From: Cladopsammia gracilis
Lineage: Eukaryota > Cnidaria > Anthozoa > Scleractinia > Dendrophylliidae
Direction: 5' to 3'
DNA length: 64,000 bases
Assembly: GCA_022457155.1 (NCBI GenBank)
Contig: JAJGOT010000002.1
Span: forward strand, 447,501 to 511,500
Positions 10,690-21,884 of the stretch are shown here, in pieces. Position 1 is the first letter of the stretch, and each line of letters begins with the position of its first letter. Below the pieces are notes generated by a model. The model saw only the letters and a list, made by a program, of their open reading frames with translations, was not told the origin of the DNA and did not search any database. The position numbers and the translations under genes are program-made.

Positions 10690-10880
10690 TGAAGGCGACA
10701 CGCCGTGAAAACTACTTGAATGCAACACATGCCGTGAAAACTATCTTGAAGGCGACATATAACAACGACGCTGTAACAAATATTTCTCTGCAATTTCCCC
10801 TCTGTGACAGAAATGTCCCCTCCGTGACGGGAATGCCCCCGCCATGACAGGATGTCCCCTCTGTGACATTTTTTCTTTTA
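10690..10880. repeat. Two short minisatellites
   Basis: At 10697-10760 'gccgtgaaaactatcttgaa' and a variant form two 30-bp units. At 10799-10875 units of 17-20 bp of the form 'ctctgtgacagaaatgtccc' are repeated about four times with substitutions; another 'cccctccgtgacag' lies at 11177. Confidence 0.7.
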
Positions 10881-10889
10881 ATAGCAATT

Positions 10890-11830
10890 TAAAAAGAATA
10901 GTCTCTACCTGTTCTGAGTTTGCCAGCCCTTCCTTCAGTAGTTTATGGAATGTCCTACAATTACCTTCATTAATTTTGAAAATATCGAAACTTTTCTGCC
11001 TATTTTTGTCACAGAAGGGACATTTCAGTTTTGGTCAAAGTATTATAGTCCCTTCTTAACACAGAATCATGGAACAAATAATTACATATGAAGTCTGGAC
11101 AAACAACTTTATATTAGGACAGTTCTTATTAGATTTTTTTGTAAGACAGATATACCATGGGTATTTATGTATATCCCCTCCGTGACAGCCAAATTAGACC
11201 TCAAGGTTATGATAATTTATGCCATGAAAACCTACTGCCGACATCTCAAATATGATACTTTACAACAATTTCGCATATTAACTGTATAAAATCATAGCCA
11301 TGGCCATTTAAATCAATTTCAATTTTTAGACTTTTATGTCCCAAATATTGTGGAATTACCCATATATGGAGTTTTTGGAAGTATTCGCTGGCTATTAGTG
11401 AACTTTTCCCACCCGTTTGATAAGTCATAATTGTAATTACCATAATTACCGGATCCTTTACTGAAAACAGACTAAATAGAATTCCAGGACAAATTTAAAC
11501 ACCATAATAAAGGTTGAAACACGTGTGAAAACATATGAGCCGGGAGCAAAACCAGCTTCAATGGTCAGTTGGACACTAAGAAAAACAAAACTACCGCAAT
11601 ACTTCTTAATTACCAGGTGATAAAAAGTCTAAAAAAGGTCTATGGCTCGCTATACGTAGCCAATATAACTTATCCTAAAGAAACTTTCTGGTTGTCATTA
11701 ATAGGTTCATGGAAAAGTGTTCTCAACCACTATCTAGTACTATATCAACGTTGTTTTTGATGCAGAGTATGACAAATGTAACTGAAAAGTGCAACAAGAA
11801 AGAAACACTCTTCTAAACGTGTTGCTTTTT
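10890..11830. other. Anonymous sequence
   Basis: No gene, splice pattern or inverted repeat recognised on either strand. Confidence 0.4.
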
Positions 11831-11835
11831 CAGTA

Positions 11836-12005
11836 ATAATACTCATACTCATACTCATACTCATTTTTTTCTTTGGACAAATCTGTCCAAGCGGGGAAAG
11901 GTGCAATGAGGTTAACCCTATGTGAAGCACCAACCCATGAAACAAGGCCAGACCACTACACCGGGAACTCCGTGCCCTGCTGAATCTGTAGTGAGATAAA
12001 AATAT
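11836..12005 (-). mobile_element. Retroposon 3' end with (ATGAGT)n tail
   Basis: Four-fold 'actcat' repeats at 11843-11868 read on the minus strand as an (ATGAGT)n tail following 'ttggacagatttgtccaaag'. Upstream on that strand is 'cggagttcccggtgtagtgg', a segment I associate with an abundant coral repeat. The direction of the tail suggests a minus-strand non-LTR element or SINE, 5' truncated. Confidence 0.4.
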
Positions 12006-12669
12006 CACAATTACAGAAACCCACTTTAAAATACTTTTCAGCTTCGGTAATTAATACATATTCTACTTACCTTTCTAATTTGAGAAATCTTTATTTCCTG
12101 ATTTGCCAGTTTCAACAGAATCTTGTGTTATTCAGTCTCCGACATCCTGTAAAATGAAGTGAAGACAGCCTGTGACAAATCTTTCAATCTTGTTATAATT
12201 ATTAGTCTGACCCTGACTAATCTGGTTGTAGATCATCTGAACCAAAGCAAAACATCTTTGAAAATTTTGTTACTGCCTGGAAGTACTGCAGTTTCTACAA
12301 AATAAAGCATTTGCTGCATGTGAACCACTTCATCGTGTAAAACCTGGGTTTCGAATTTGATATCAATATAAGCAAATTGAATTTTAAAAATAGTCATTGG
12401 GACCAAAATGACAGTTCAATCAAGAAATGTACGTCTAGTCGGAGGTGAACTTGCAAAAGAAAACGTAGTTACAATAGTTGAAACGTGCATTTACATTTCC
12501 ATAACAGTGTTTGATCTCCTGATCCCACAACTTTTACTGGTTTTTAGTTCCTTCCTCTCATCTTCTTTTTCGCCAAGAAAAAGAAGTTGCTCCCTCATCA
12601 CCTTTACTGTAGTGAACAAGGGAGGCACACGATAAGTCATCTCACCTACTGCAGGCTTCATGCTTTGAT
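12006..12669. other. Anonymous sequence
   Basis: Only overlapping short frames on both strands (for example 12408-12635 and 12491-12700); none has a motif. Confidence 0.35.
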
Positions 12670-12882
12670 TCAGAGCTTCAGAGCCAGGTTGAGAGTGCAC
12701 TTATTGCTCGTGGCAATAAGTGCACTTATCGCTCGTGGCAACACTCTGCTGACTTTACCAATCTGTAGCCCCTCATTTGGACGTGGAACTATTGGGATGA
12801 ATCTGTGTGGATTCACGATGAAGTCATCTGAATGAATTCGAAAACTTGTAACTAAGTTGGCGACATCGTCACTTTCAGCCAT
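12670..12882 (-). other. Possible N-terminal exon, unrecognised
   Basis: A minus-strand frame opens at ATG 12882 in a favourable context ('cacatggctgaaag') and reads 'MAESDDVANLVTSFRIHSDD' then 'FIPIVPRPNEGLQIGKV'. Composition looks more protein-like than its neighbours, but I recognise no family and see no downstream exon. Its 3' end overlaps a 24-bp direct duplication ('gtgcacttattgctcgtggc' at 12696 and 12720). Confidence 0.25.
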
Positions 12883-14435
12883 GTGGAACTGGCTGGCTTC
12901 TGGATGATTACCAAACAGTTTTTGCTAGCTGTAATGTTTAAGCTACTTGGTCTTAGGCAAATGGAAAGATATTTCGACATGAGCTGTCCACCAATTACGT
13001 GCATACAGCAGGACTAACAGACGAAAATTTAGTAAGCTGAGGCGACATAAACAAGGAGCAATCACATGATCAACTGATGAAATGATGAATAGGTTGTGAC
13101 ATTGACATCAAAATTAATGTTTATCTCTGGTAAAGCTAATCCAGTTTTCAGAGACTGCATCACTAAAATTCATCTACCCATCTCTTGTCATCATCTTCAC
13201 TAAAATTTTATTGTTTTCAATATATAAATGTAAAACTGTTATTGACGGTTTTTGATGTTGCTAAGTAAAACATTTGGGACTTGTTTGATTTAACCATGTG
13301 TGTTGTATTGCATTGGCTTATGTAGGATGCCCTTTGCATACCACATGTCGCAAATCCTGTGACGTGTTGGCATTGTAAGATCACATTCAGATTTCATCAG
13401 TCAGTCATGCGTCAAACTTATTTTGAATCCTTTTTTACGCTCTCTCTTGCAGAATGATAAACGAAAACGGTTCCACATTAGTTTATTCAACAGATGTTGA
13501 CCAACTTCCTTGATGTTTGCTCTTGGCGTTCAACAAGTTGTTGAATGGAATAAAGCCAAGTCTGGATTTTCATTGAGGATCAATGGTACAAAGTCGAGGG
13601 TTATTAGAAAAAATACAGGGCACAAAGTGTGCCTGATAAAGACGCCAATGTGCCTAAGTTTTCTGTACTGGCGAACATGATTTGAAAGTTATTCGCCACA
13701 TTGGCGACCAGAACCCTTTAATTCATCCTGCCTTTATGTATTGTGCAATTAAATAAAGCTTGAAGATGGATAAATCGGTGCGAACAACGCAGTTTGTTAC
13801 AAAACCATCACAATTTTGACAAAGTGAAATGTCAACATCTGCCATCTTGGATATTTCAGAGGCTGCATTGTATATTGTGCATTTAAATGTCCCTTTTGCT
13901 AACAGTGCATATTGCAGACTCGGAATATTGTCGCTCGTCACTCAAGCTCTAATTCGTGTACAGCGATCGGTAAAATTTATTCCAAATATTGACTGCACAT
14001 ACAACTGGGACCGAGGATGAGTTTTTAGAATTCGCTCGGGCCATGGAAAAAAATATGTTGACGAGAAGCAGTTCAGGTTTATATCAATTCCCTTCATGTC
14101 AAATGTTACAATTTGATCGGCTGTATAAAATACCATTTACTCAATGAATGAATTGCCAGTAATCAGATCCGTCTGTTATGTGCAAAGGATTCTGGGATCG
14201 GCAGGGGGCAAACATTGCAAGTCGCTTGAAGGGAATGTATGGAGAAAAGTTGTTTTGACGTCCAAAAAGACGATTCTTGAGGGAGTTCGACCCGTTTTCG
14301 CCGCTTTTTTATCAGAAATGGATTTGGACAATGTTGATATGTGAAAAGTGTAAGTTTTAGTTTGAATAACTGTGAAATATGTGATATAATAATATACATG
14401 AAAAAATTACTCAATTCTGATTGGCTAAGAGCAGT
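12883..14435. other. Anonymous sequence
   Basis: No recognised gene or repeat. Short frames at 13723-14136 overlap in antisense and carry no motif. Confidence 0.35.
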
Positions 14436-14502
14436 GCAGTTCAAGTGTAACACCAGTGCAAAACGTGTAACACCGGTGCAAAGTGTAACACCAGTGCAAA
14501 TT
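14436..14502. repeat. Short tandem repeat, unit about 20 bp
   Basis: 'agtgtaacaccagtgcaaa' is present three times with small changes. The antisense 142-codon frame crossing it (14163-14591) is a consequence of this repeat and poly(A) runs. Confidence 0.75.
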
Positions 14503-15145
14503 ACAAATCGAAAAAAAAAGGTTTTCTTTTTTTGGCAAAAAAATTTTTGCACAAAAAAATTCCAAACAAAAATGGATGCAAATTTTTTCATGTATAATTA
14601 TTAATAAGTAATCATACGGTTTTCTCGTTCAATTTGGGATTAATTTGCACTTGTGAGTTTTTCAAAAAGCTCAAATTGCACTCGCCGAAGCAGCTTGTGC
14701 AATTTTGCTGATCAGCTATTATTCGCATCAAGTGATGATTTTTTTCAAGAAATTGTACCCATGTCATTATAGACATTTTATATAGCCTACAAACACATAT
14801 ATGTAATTGACACATTTCAAAGCATGATGCGTCAAAGGAGTGAAATGTAATGCTTGGTTAAACAAGAAGCTGTACACAGCTTGAACGTGTGGCACCTTTA
14901 ACTCATTGCAGCATTGATTCCTGAGTGTTTTGAGTGCTTTTATGGATAAACATAAGCTTAAAATTATGTCTAATCAAATGCTCCTGTGAGCCAACCCCTG
15001 AATATGAAATGTAAAAGGTAACACAGTATTGCGGTTTCTTTTTTTTGGGGGGGGGGGGATTTAATGTAACGACTTTTGATGAACAAAAAAAATAAAATAA
15101 ATAAAACATTAATTTTCAGATCAAAAAGAAAAAGAAAAAAATCTG
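14503..15145. other. Anonymous sequence with a poly-T/poly-G tract
   Basis: Contains a run of T followed by about 12 G at 15041-15059 and A-rich stretches, which could act as a Pol III terminator for the minus-strand tRNA-like sequence next to it. No gene seen. Confidence 0.4.
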
Positions 15146-15226
15146 TCCTGCGCAAGAATCGAACTCGCATCTTTTTGCACCCTCCAGAGCTATTGTTGCA
15201 TCATTTACCCACTACACTACCTAGGA
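15146..15226 (-). tRNA. tRNA-like sequence (tRNA pseudogene or SINE head)
   Basis: On the minus strand an A-box 'TAGTGTAGTGG' lies near the 5' end and a B-box/T-arm 'GAGTTCGATTC' near the 3' end. The T-arm has a 5-bp stem (GCGAG/CTTGC) with loop TTCGATT. The ends TCCT...AGGA pair for the first four acceptor positions, but positions 5 and 6 mismatch. I could not fold a convincing anticodon arm, so no amino acid is assigned. T-rich runs downstream (15125-15140) could terminate Pol III. It is more likely a tRNA-derived repeat or decayed gene than a functional tRNA. Confidence 0.5.
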
Positions 15227-15229
15227 TTT

Positions 15230-15626
15230 GATGGCGTCTTCTGTTTCGCTGAGGTGGATGTTACTACTTGTGCTTTGTGAGTTTTTACTGGTGACTTCTT
15301 TTTCTTGGTGACTGGTTCTTCAACGGGATCTTCTTCCTCTGAAGACGCAGGAATGTGTTGTGGTTCAGAGGAAGTACCTTTCTTTTTGAAAGTAGAGCGC
15401 TTCAGAAATTCTTCTCTGTCAAGAGTGTCAGATTCTGCGGCAGTTTCTTCATCAGCTTCAAATCTTCGAGAAGTACTGGGAACAGTGCGTGGCCTTTTTC
15501 CCTTGGCGGACTTTGAGATGGGACTGTCATTGAAGGGTTCATTGTCTTGTGATGAGTGTGAAGGGACATCGGGTTCGAAGAGATTTCCAAAGCAATCAGT
15601 CGTCCAGTTCGATCTGCCTGTGTTTT
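15230..15626 (-). pseudogene. Low-complexity charged continuation of the cassette protein
   Basis: Downstream of the acidic ORF on the minus strand the sequence stays open over long stretches in shifting frames, rich in Ser, Lys and Glu ('HHKTMNPSMTVPSQSPP', 'EDLKLMKKLPQNLTLLTEK'). It could be the degraded C-terminus of the protein at 15627-16424 or a separate small ORF. No family recognised. Confidence 0.3.
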
Positions 15627-16424
15627 TCAGACAGTCTCGTAGCGTGGAGGTGGAGGTGCGTGGTAGTCTGCGGTGTCCTCTTTGTCTTCTTGATCTTCAT
15701 CGAAGTTGTCCCACATCGATTCCCTTCGACTTCGCTGCTGTCTGTCTTGCGCTCTGTTTCTGCCAGTGAGTTTTGGAAAGATGGTAGCCATGAAATAGTT
15801 CTTGAGTTCCGCACGGGTTGGGTTCTGTTTGAAACTCCTTGCACCAACTGAATCGTTGGTCTTAGCGGCCATGTTCGTGGGATGCCACATCAATGTGGTT
15901 GCTACTAGGTAATTGATCGCCATCAAGAACATTGTGCCAGAAGCCTCGAATGCCATGTTCATAAAGGCATCGAGCTTGTCATTTCCCTCTATGAACTTTA
16001 TGATGTTTTGCAAGTCTTCGAGATGGGGTGGACCAGCAGAGGCATTGCTCTTCTAATCAAAGCAACTAAGGCTGTCCATCAAGGGCTCCATGTTCGTTGC
16101 AAACATCTGGACGACGCGATCAGGAAAAATCTTATCCCGATACTTTTCCAAGACGGCCATGTTTTTCACCATGGTTTCTGCAAACTCTGAGATTGCGTAG
16201 TCGGGTCTATTGAGCCATTCGCACGTGAAGCTCTGCAGTCGGTTGAGGATCTTGTCATCTGATAGAACACCCATTGCCTGACCGTACGGGGCCATGAACG
16301 ACTTGGGGAAATGTTTGGCGTATTGGACTTCTTTCGTATGGGTGTTGTGAGATGAGTCTTGAGAGGAGGGGGTGGAAGCCTCGGAGTAATTTCTGTAAGG
16401 CATCTTGAAAGCGATCTGAAACAT
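15627..16424 (-). pseudogene. Unrecognised protein of helicase cassette, split by a TAG
   Basis: Two open stretches (16056-16424 and 15627-16052) lie in the same frame and are separated only by one TAG codon (16053-16055), so they are one protein of about 265 residues. The first part reads 'PYGQAMGVLSDDKILNRLQS' and 'FAETMVKNMAVLEKYRDKI'; the second has a hydrophobic stretch 'GTMFLMAINYLVATTLMW' and an acidic tail 'DNFDEDQEDKEDTADYH' ending in 'APPPPRYETV'. The latest in-frame ATG is at 16424 or, more plausibly, the later 'MPYRNYSE'. It begins 70 bp after the helicase stop on the same strand. I do not recognise the family; structure suggests a small element- or virus-derived accessory protein. 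Confidence 0.4.
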
Positions 16425-16494
16425 TGTGAGAACATGTTAAATGGGCACAGTTAATGCCGATGTCATTGCCATCCCATTTGTTTCCTCTGCAGTG

Positions 16495-17169
16495 TCAATG
16501 GTTCAGTTGAACTGGCATCAGTTGTTGAGACTTCATGGGTGTGAAAAATGCGATGTCTTGTCTTTTTCGCACTCGAGACAAGCCAACGTACGCTGTTCCA
16601 GGAGGCACGATGGCGCAGTCCAGCCAGTGAAGTAATTTGGAGATGGTCGCGCCCTGGGACTTGCAGATTGTCATGGCATAGCTAGGCATGAAAGGGTAGG
16701 TTGTGCACCTGTTGCTATCCCCCTGAAGAGTCGTTACAGGCTGTGTCAAAACAACGTTTCCATTGCTGAGGTTCAGAATGACGATTCTGTTCTCGAAGTT
16801 GATGACCGTGGCACTTTGTCCATTGATGACGCCTGCTGTCTCGTCTCGGTTTTCTGTTATCATCACTTTCATACCATTGTAGACGTTGAACTTTTTTTCT
16901 GGTGTGTCACACAAGATGTCAGAGACGACTTGGTTTCTGGAGAACACTTGATTTAAGACGACTTGGTTGACTTTGTTGGCTGCTGCGTGCGAGACTGTGA
17001 GCACTGTGTGAGAGGAATGGTGGGAAACTGCCTCCCAGAGTTGGTGTGCATTTGTTTGATCGTCAGTCAATATCAAGTTGGGTCTTTGGAAGTCATCGAG
17101 CAGTTGTTGAGTCGGCATTGTAAATCTCACGTGATTCAGAAAAAAAAAGCGTACTTTGGATCGCTGCAT
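16495..17169 (-). pseudogene. Pif1-like SF1 helicase, C-terminal half only
   Basis: About 220 residues on the minus strand covering the second RecA-like domain: 'TVLTVSHAAANKVNQVVL', 'NGMKVMITENRD' with 'GVINGQSATVI', then the late helicase motifs 'YAMTICKSQGATISKL' and 'PPGTAYVGLSRVRKRQDIAF'. This is the arrangement of Pif1/RecD2-related (UvrD_C_2) helicases carried by Helitrons, large DNA viruses and some self-synthesising elements. Walker A and B are not present: the frame begins near a run of A/T ('ttcagaaaaaaaaagcg') and no N-terminal half is found upstream. The first Met is not certain because the frame opens without one at 17169. No HUH replicase domain is seen nearby, so a Helitron origin is unproven. 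Confidence 0.7.
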
Positions 17170-17199
17170 TTGAACTGGCGGTACAAGGTGAAAATTGGG

Positions 17200-17900
17200 G
17201 TGTCCAAATTGGGGTAGCCAAGGAGGCAGACCAGCTTCAGCTGCTGATGTAGCGGCGCCGATCCTGAAACTGTGGGATGCATAGAGCTCTGAAGAAATAC
17301 CAAGCCGTTGAAGGATGGTGCAGATGATGGTGGCGACTTAAGCCCTGGTGAGATAATTGCCAGATTGGAAGACGTACAGTGGAGATGTACCGCTGGTACC
17401 GAATAGCAAATCGAAGTTGGCCGTACGGGAGTTTTCTTTGACGCGAAAAATCTAAGTGTCACAAAATGAGTCGCTCGCATAGTATACAGAGACTCGGCAA
17501 ATTAGTCTGAGCCAAATCAACATCGCTTACCAGAAGCGCTTCGGAAAACTAAACGAACATTTAATATTGTGGATCGATAAAAGTGAAGAATAACATCGAA
17601 AATTTACGAAAGTTTTGGACTCCCGTACGAATAGCAAATGGAGTCCGCGTACAGGTGCCGTATGAATAGCCACTGCGTTTAATTTTTGTCGGCATCTGAA
17701 CATGACCAAAACAGTAAAAATAGAATTGTGTTGCCGCTCAGCCTTTCAACTTTATCCGTTCAATTTTTTTCATTGACACAAGTGCTACTGTGTAAACTTC
17801 TTGCTGCTGGACCTGGTAACTTTTTCTCCAATCATAGACACAAACACTATAAAGTTCTTGCGGCTGGACTATAACTTCTTCTCCCGACACAAGCTAACCG
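17200..17900. other. Anonymous sequence
   Basis: Contains an inverted similarity 'ggagtccgcgtac' / 'ggccgtacgggagt' but no gene or clear element. A 114-codon minus frame (17136-17480) overlaps the helicase start without motif. Confidence 0.35.
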
Positions 17901-17903
17901 ATT

Positions 17904-18722
17904 ATACGTTTAATTGAAATGTTTAAACAGATAGCCTAACCGATTAAACGTTTTGAGGAAACGTTTAAACGGATAGGCTAACCGTTTAAACGTTTTGTCG
18001 AAGTATTTCTTAAACGGATAAGCTAATAGTTTAAAGTGCCCCTGTAATCAAATTTTTCATTTTCATTTTTTTACATTTTGGTGTGCAATAGACTTTCTTA
18101 CTTATCTTGCCAAATTTCAATTCATTACAAACATCAGAAGTCATTTTATTTTAACATTTATTTCCGAGAATTTACGGCCGTTATTAATCAACCTTGTTCC
18201 AAGGCTTGGTTGCGAATGGGAGAATGTGACGTCAAAGACTCAAACATACCTCACAGGTTGAAATTATAATAACAATAAGTATTGAAAATCACGCGAAAAG
18301 CAACAAAAACTTTGGACTTGTTCTTTGTGCAATTTTCTATGCTGATTGTTATTATAATTACATCCCGTGAGGTATTTTTGAGTCTTTGACGTCACTGTCT
18401 CCCATTCGCAACCAAGCCTTGGAACAAAGATGATTAATGGCGGCCGTAAATTCTCGGAAATAAATGTTAAAATAAAATGACTTCTGATGTTCGTAATGAA
18501 TTGAAATTTGGCAAGATGAGTAAGAAAGTCTAATAGTAGACGAAAATGTAAAAAAATGCAAATCAAAAATTTGATGACAGGGGCACTTTAAACATTTTGA
18601 CCGAAACGTTAAATGGATACTCGATTTTAGAAAACAGATGAGATAAGAGTTTAAACGTTTTGTATGATCCGTTTAAACGGATGTTAAACGGATACTAAAC
18701 GGTTATTTCCGTTAAACGGTAA
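17904..18722. repeat. Array of GTTTAAAC-centred units, interrupted by a MITE
   Basis: Units such as 'ccgtttaaacgttttg' and 'aaacggataggctaacc' recur about every 30-50 bp on both sides (17904-18034 and 18588-18722) of the palindromic element at 18035-18587. The GTTTAAAC octamer is itself a palindrome. Confidence 0.75.
18035..18587. mobile_element. Palindromic TTAA-flanked MITE
   Basis: The two halves (about 18035-18290 and 18330-18587) are inverted copies of each other: the plus frame of the left arm and the minus frame of the right arm encode almost the same peptide ('CQISIHYKHQKSFYFNIYF' against 'CQISIHYEHQKSFYFNIYF'). Termini are AGTGCCCCTGT and its complement, flanked by TTAA at 18031-18034 and 18588-18591. 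Removing the element rejoins 'aatag' + 'tttaaacattttg', which matches the surrounding GTTTAAAC units, so the insertion site is well supported. No transposase is encoded. Confidence 0.88.
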
Positions 18723-19570
18723 AGCATTAGTGTACATTTTCCCGTGGAAGGTCACATTTTATGAATGCTGTAAACTCAAGATACTCAAACAATCGACCTG
18801 TGTGATCTGTAGTTTTGATCATTTAAAAAGTTCCTTAGTGACGTTAGTGAGAATATCAATAAACATCAAATTACAGTGTGTAGTAAGAATTATTTTTCAG
18901 TGTTTGATTATCCTCTCAGTAGTTTAGCCGGTGATTTGAGCTACATTTCTTAATCGCTCTTCTCTAAGCCTTTCCTGTAATCAGTGTTTGCTTTTCCCTA
19001 CATGCCGTATCAGGTATGAAAGATATTCCTCACGAGTATTTAGCTGATTGTGTAATTCTTGCCGCCTCTCGTTGCGTTTACAAACAGAATCATTTAGCCC
19101 AACACTTCCAGTCGGTGTCGCCTCTCCTGATCGGTTTCGTTCAGAATTCTAATGGCGGCATTTTGTCAAGGCGTTTGAACCTAGTCAAACAGTGTGCCTA
19201 TTCTGTTAGAAGTCTTTGTAATGTATGCTCTCGTTGTCCGTCTTCGTTGCTCGATCGCGATCGCGCTGAATTTCAAGTCACCGTTCAGCGGAGTTTTGGT
19301 AGTTAATTTTCACGGACAAGGATTTCCAGCCACTTCTGGAATCCATCATTGTTGTCTTTGCTGTTCTTTCTCATTTGCATCAGAAATTGGTTGTGTTTCA
19401 TCGAGAGTAAACATTATATGACAGACTATGAGTAATGTTAAACGGCCGCCGGCACGGCCGCCATGAATAAACATGAATACGCCATTGTCAGCGGTCGCGA
19501 TTTTTGTTGCCAGGCAACTGCCATACACCATCAAGTACATATATATAAATATATTTTTCGCTCGAATTCA
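18723..19570. other. Anonymous sequence with a GC-rich inverted motif
   Basis: A 96-codon plus frame (19016-19306) has no motif. At 19440-19463 'cggccgccggcacggccgcc' is a local GC-rich near-palindrome in an AT-rich region. Nothing else supported. Confidence 0.35.
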
Positions 19571-19576
19571 CGCGGC

Positions 19577-21300
19577 TCAGCTCCCAAGGGATGACAAATT
19601 TATTAACCTCGCTACGCTCAGGCCTTCGGCCCTCGCTTCATGAGGAAATGAGAATTCCTCCTTGGAAATGTAATCATGGGGGGAGGAGAGGTCCATAATG
19701 ATGCGCCAGGTGCCGTCTTTCTTAGGCACTACCCTGAGAGGGGAGCATTGGAGGTTTGGGATAGGTGGTGTTTGAAACGGTCCGGTCATATGACCATTTG
19801 ATACCTCCTTAGCCAGGGCAGCTGAGACAATGTCAGGATACAGGAGGGCTGAGGTTAAGTTTGGTGTTATGCGAGGAAAGCGAGGGCCAGTATAACAAAC
19901 ATGACAGCCCCATTGGAGGTCGTGTAGAAGGCTTGTGACAAACTGTTGGTCAGGATGGTGCTTGAGTTCAGTAGAGAGATTGGCAATGTTGACAGGTGTA
20001 GAAGGGGGGGGGGGGGGTTAAAATGGGAGGGGTGGAGTTACAATTGGGGTATTTTAGGGAACTGAGAGCCAGGGTGGTTTCCACCAGTCTGGTTTGTTGC
20101 AGATATGCTTGAAGTGGCAGTTGGGGCGGCGGCAGGCCCGACGGTTGAAGTTGCAACAGATGGCTATTTGCTGCGGGTGTTCGTAGCGGGATGGAAGGGG
20201 AGTGTTGGAGGCTGCGCCAAAGGTGTCGGGTGAGGGAGTGGTTGTGGAAGATGAGAAGGGACGAAAATGCTGGACAGGCTTTGATCAAGTGGGACAGCCC
20301 AAGGTGCGATGACCATAGGTGTGGCAATGGACGCAGTAGGACAGGGTCTCTTCCTACAGAATATCATTATACAGCTGCTCATTCACTTTACCCCATGACA
20401 TTGCGATATGTGAAGCGGCCATATAGCAAAAGGCTGTGTCGTGCATAAGCCAGGCTGATGCTTTAAACTTCGTGCTAAACTTGCAAATCTGGGCCTGCTA
20501 TGCGAGGAGGTCTGGGGCGAGAGATGGGTGGATTGATATGGTGGAGCGCAGGAAGACATTCCAGGCTTCGAGCCAGGAGGAAAGGGCATCGATGCGACGT
20601 TTCTTGCGCTGGGAAGGTACAAAGGCAAAGGTAGTGGCATCCTGGGGGTCAACAGTCAGGGTGAAGTTGTTCTGGGAGGAGGCGAAGGGTGTGGGTACAT
20701 CTTCGAGCAGAGTTTCTCTGGGAGCGGTGGCAGAGTAAGATCGTGTTCATAGGCTTGGTTGGTAACAATTTGTTGGGCACTACCTGGCGTAGAGAAAGGC
20801 CGCCACCTTGGATGACTTTGGGAAGGTTTACATCATTCCGGTTCTGTTCCGTTGCGGTGGTCGCCGCGATGTTCAGAGGGCTAGCCCGGGACAGAAGAGG
20901 CACGTCTGCTAGTAAACCAGGAGCTTCACCGGGGCCAGAACGTTGGGAGCCAACTGTTTCAGCGATTAACTCGCGAAGCTGGCTAAGTTGGTCTGGCGAG
21001 AATTGAGAGCCCAGAGTTGAGGAAGGTTGTTGGCGACCAGTAGAATGAGAAGGGGGTTAAAGATCCTCGGAAATGCCAGGATGTTCGGTTGAGGCTGGCA
21101 AGTTAGGAGTGATGGCCTGAGGTGTGCGATTGTTTGCATGTTCGTGTTTAAAGATGCGTTGGGCCAAGCGTACCCGTGGTCACGAGATTTCGTGCCGGAG
21201 CTAAAAGAATCATGAATTCCTTGGTAGAGCGTTGAGTTGGGCTAGCGTGAGTGATTTTGGATCCATAGTGACGGCTCGATTGTGGCGATTTGCTGGACGA
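19577..21300 (-). pseudogene. Retroelement gag-like region and start of RT (DIRS/Ngaro-type), degenerate
   Basis: Minus-strand reading from about 21300 to 19577 gives, in shifting frames, an N-terminal coiled/proline-rich part, 'VIQGGGLSLRQVVPNKLL' (20800s), a Cys/His cluster 'CCNFNRRACRRPNCHFKH' near 20110-20165, then 'SLLHDLQWGCHVCYTGPRF' and an RT start 'NLQCSPLRVVPKKDGTWRII' with 'MDLSSPH'. The RT ends abruptly inside its first blocks; no catalytic YxDD is present. Several frameshifts and stops separate the pieces. Layout (gag-like with a CCCH-type cluster followed by this RT N-terminus) fits the coral DIRS/Ngaro-like retroelement family; the superfamily call is from memory of motif style and not from an alignment. 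Confidence 0.6.
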
Positions 21301-21880
21301 GGAGGCATAATCGAGGAAAAAATCAGAAACTAATGCATAGTAAACCACTATTGGGATATACAACGCGTGCACGCAAAGTGAACAAAACAAAGGAGCACAC
21401 AGCAAGCATTGATGGATATAAGTATAACATAGTATTGATTACAGCTACTAACAATGAACTTGTTATCACCGAAGTTCATAAAAACAACTGAAGGTCAGTT
21501 ATTGATGTAATCTAAGATAAACAAGGAGCTCTTGAACCAGAGCTGAGTCACGCAATGCTCTTCATGTGCGATAGCAACATATTTGCCACCCAGGGCAAAG
21601 TAAATCATAATGAAACAATGGCTGAAGTACGCTCTAATGAGTTAACTCTGTTTTACGAGTAAAATGTCCAACACACGGAGAGATTTAGTGGCGTCGACAT
21701 TAACTAAAATATGCTTGCATAAATTTGCATGCGCTTGTGTGACATGAAAAAAAAACTCGGTCAGATTTACAACTTGTGTGCTGCGCCACAAGTAAAAAGT
21801 GGTGTGGCTGAATCATAATACAATTGCATTAAATTACCGAGACATTTATAGACCCCATTAGGGCTGTTGTTTTCTTCCTT
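21301..21880. other. Anonymous sequence
   Basis: No gene or repeat recognised. Confidence 0.35.
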
Positions 21881-21884
21881 TTTC

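Noticed and set aside
14163..14604. Overlapping 142-codon minus and 87-codon plus frames
   Set aside because: Both come from a stop-poor short tandem repeat and poly(A) runs.
15305..15851. Plus-strand 154- and 100-codon frames
   Set aside because: Antisense to the minus-strand cassette protein; no start context or motif.
18078..18561. Two similar ORFs on opposite strands as a gene pair
   Set aside because: They are the arms of a palindromic MITE; similarity is structural.
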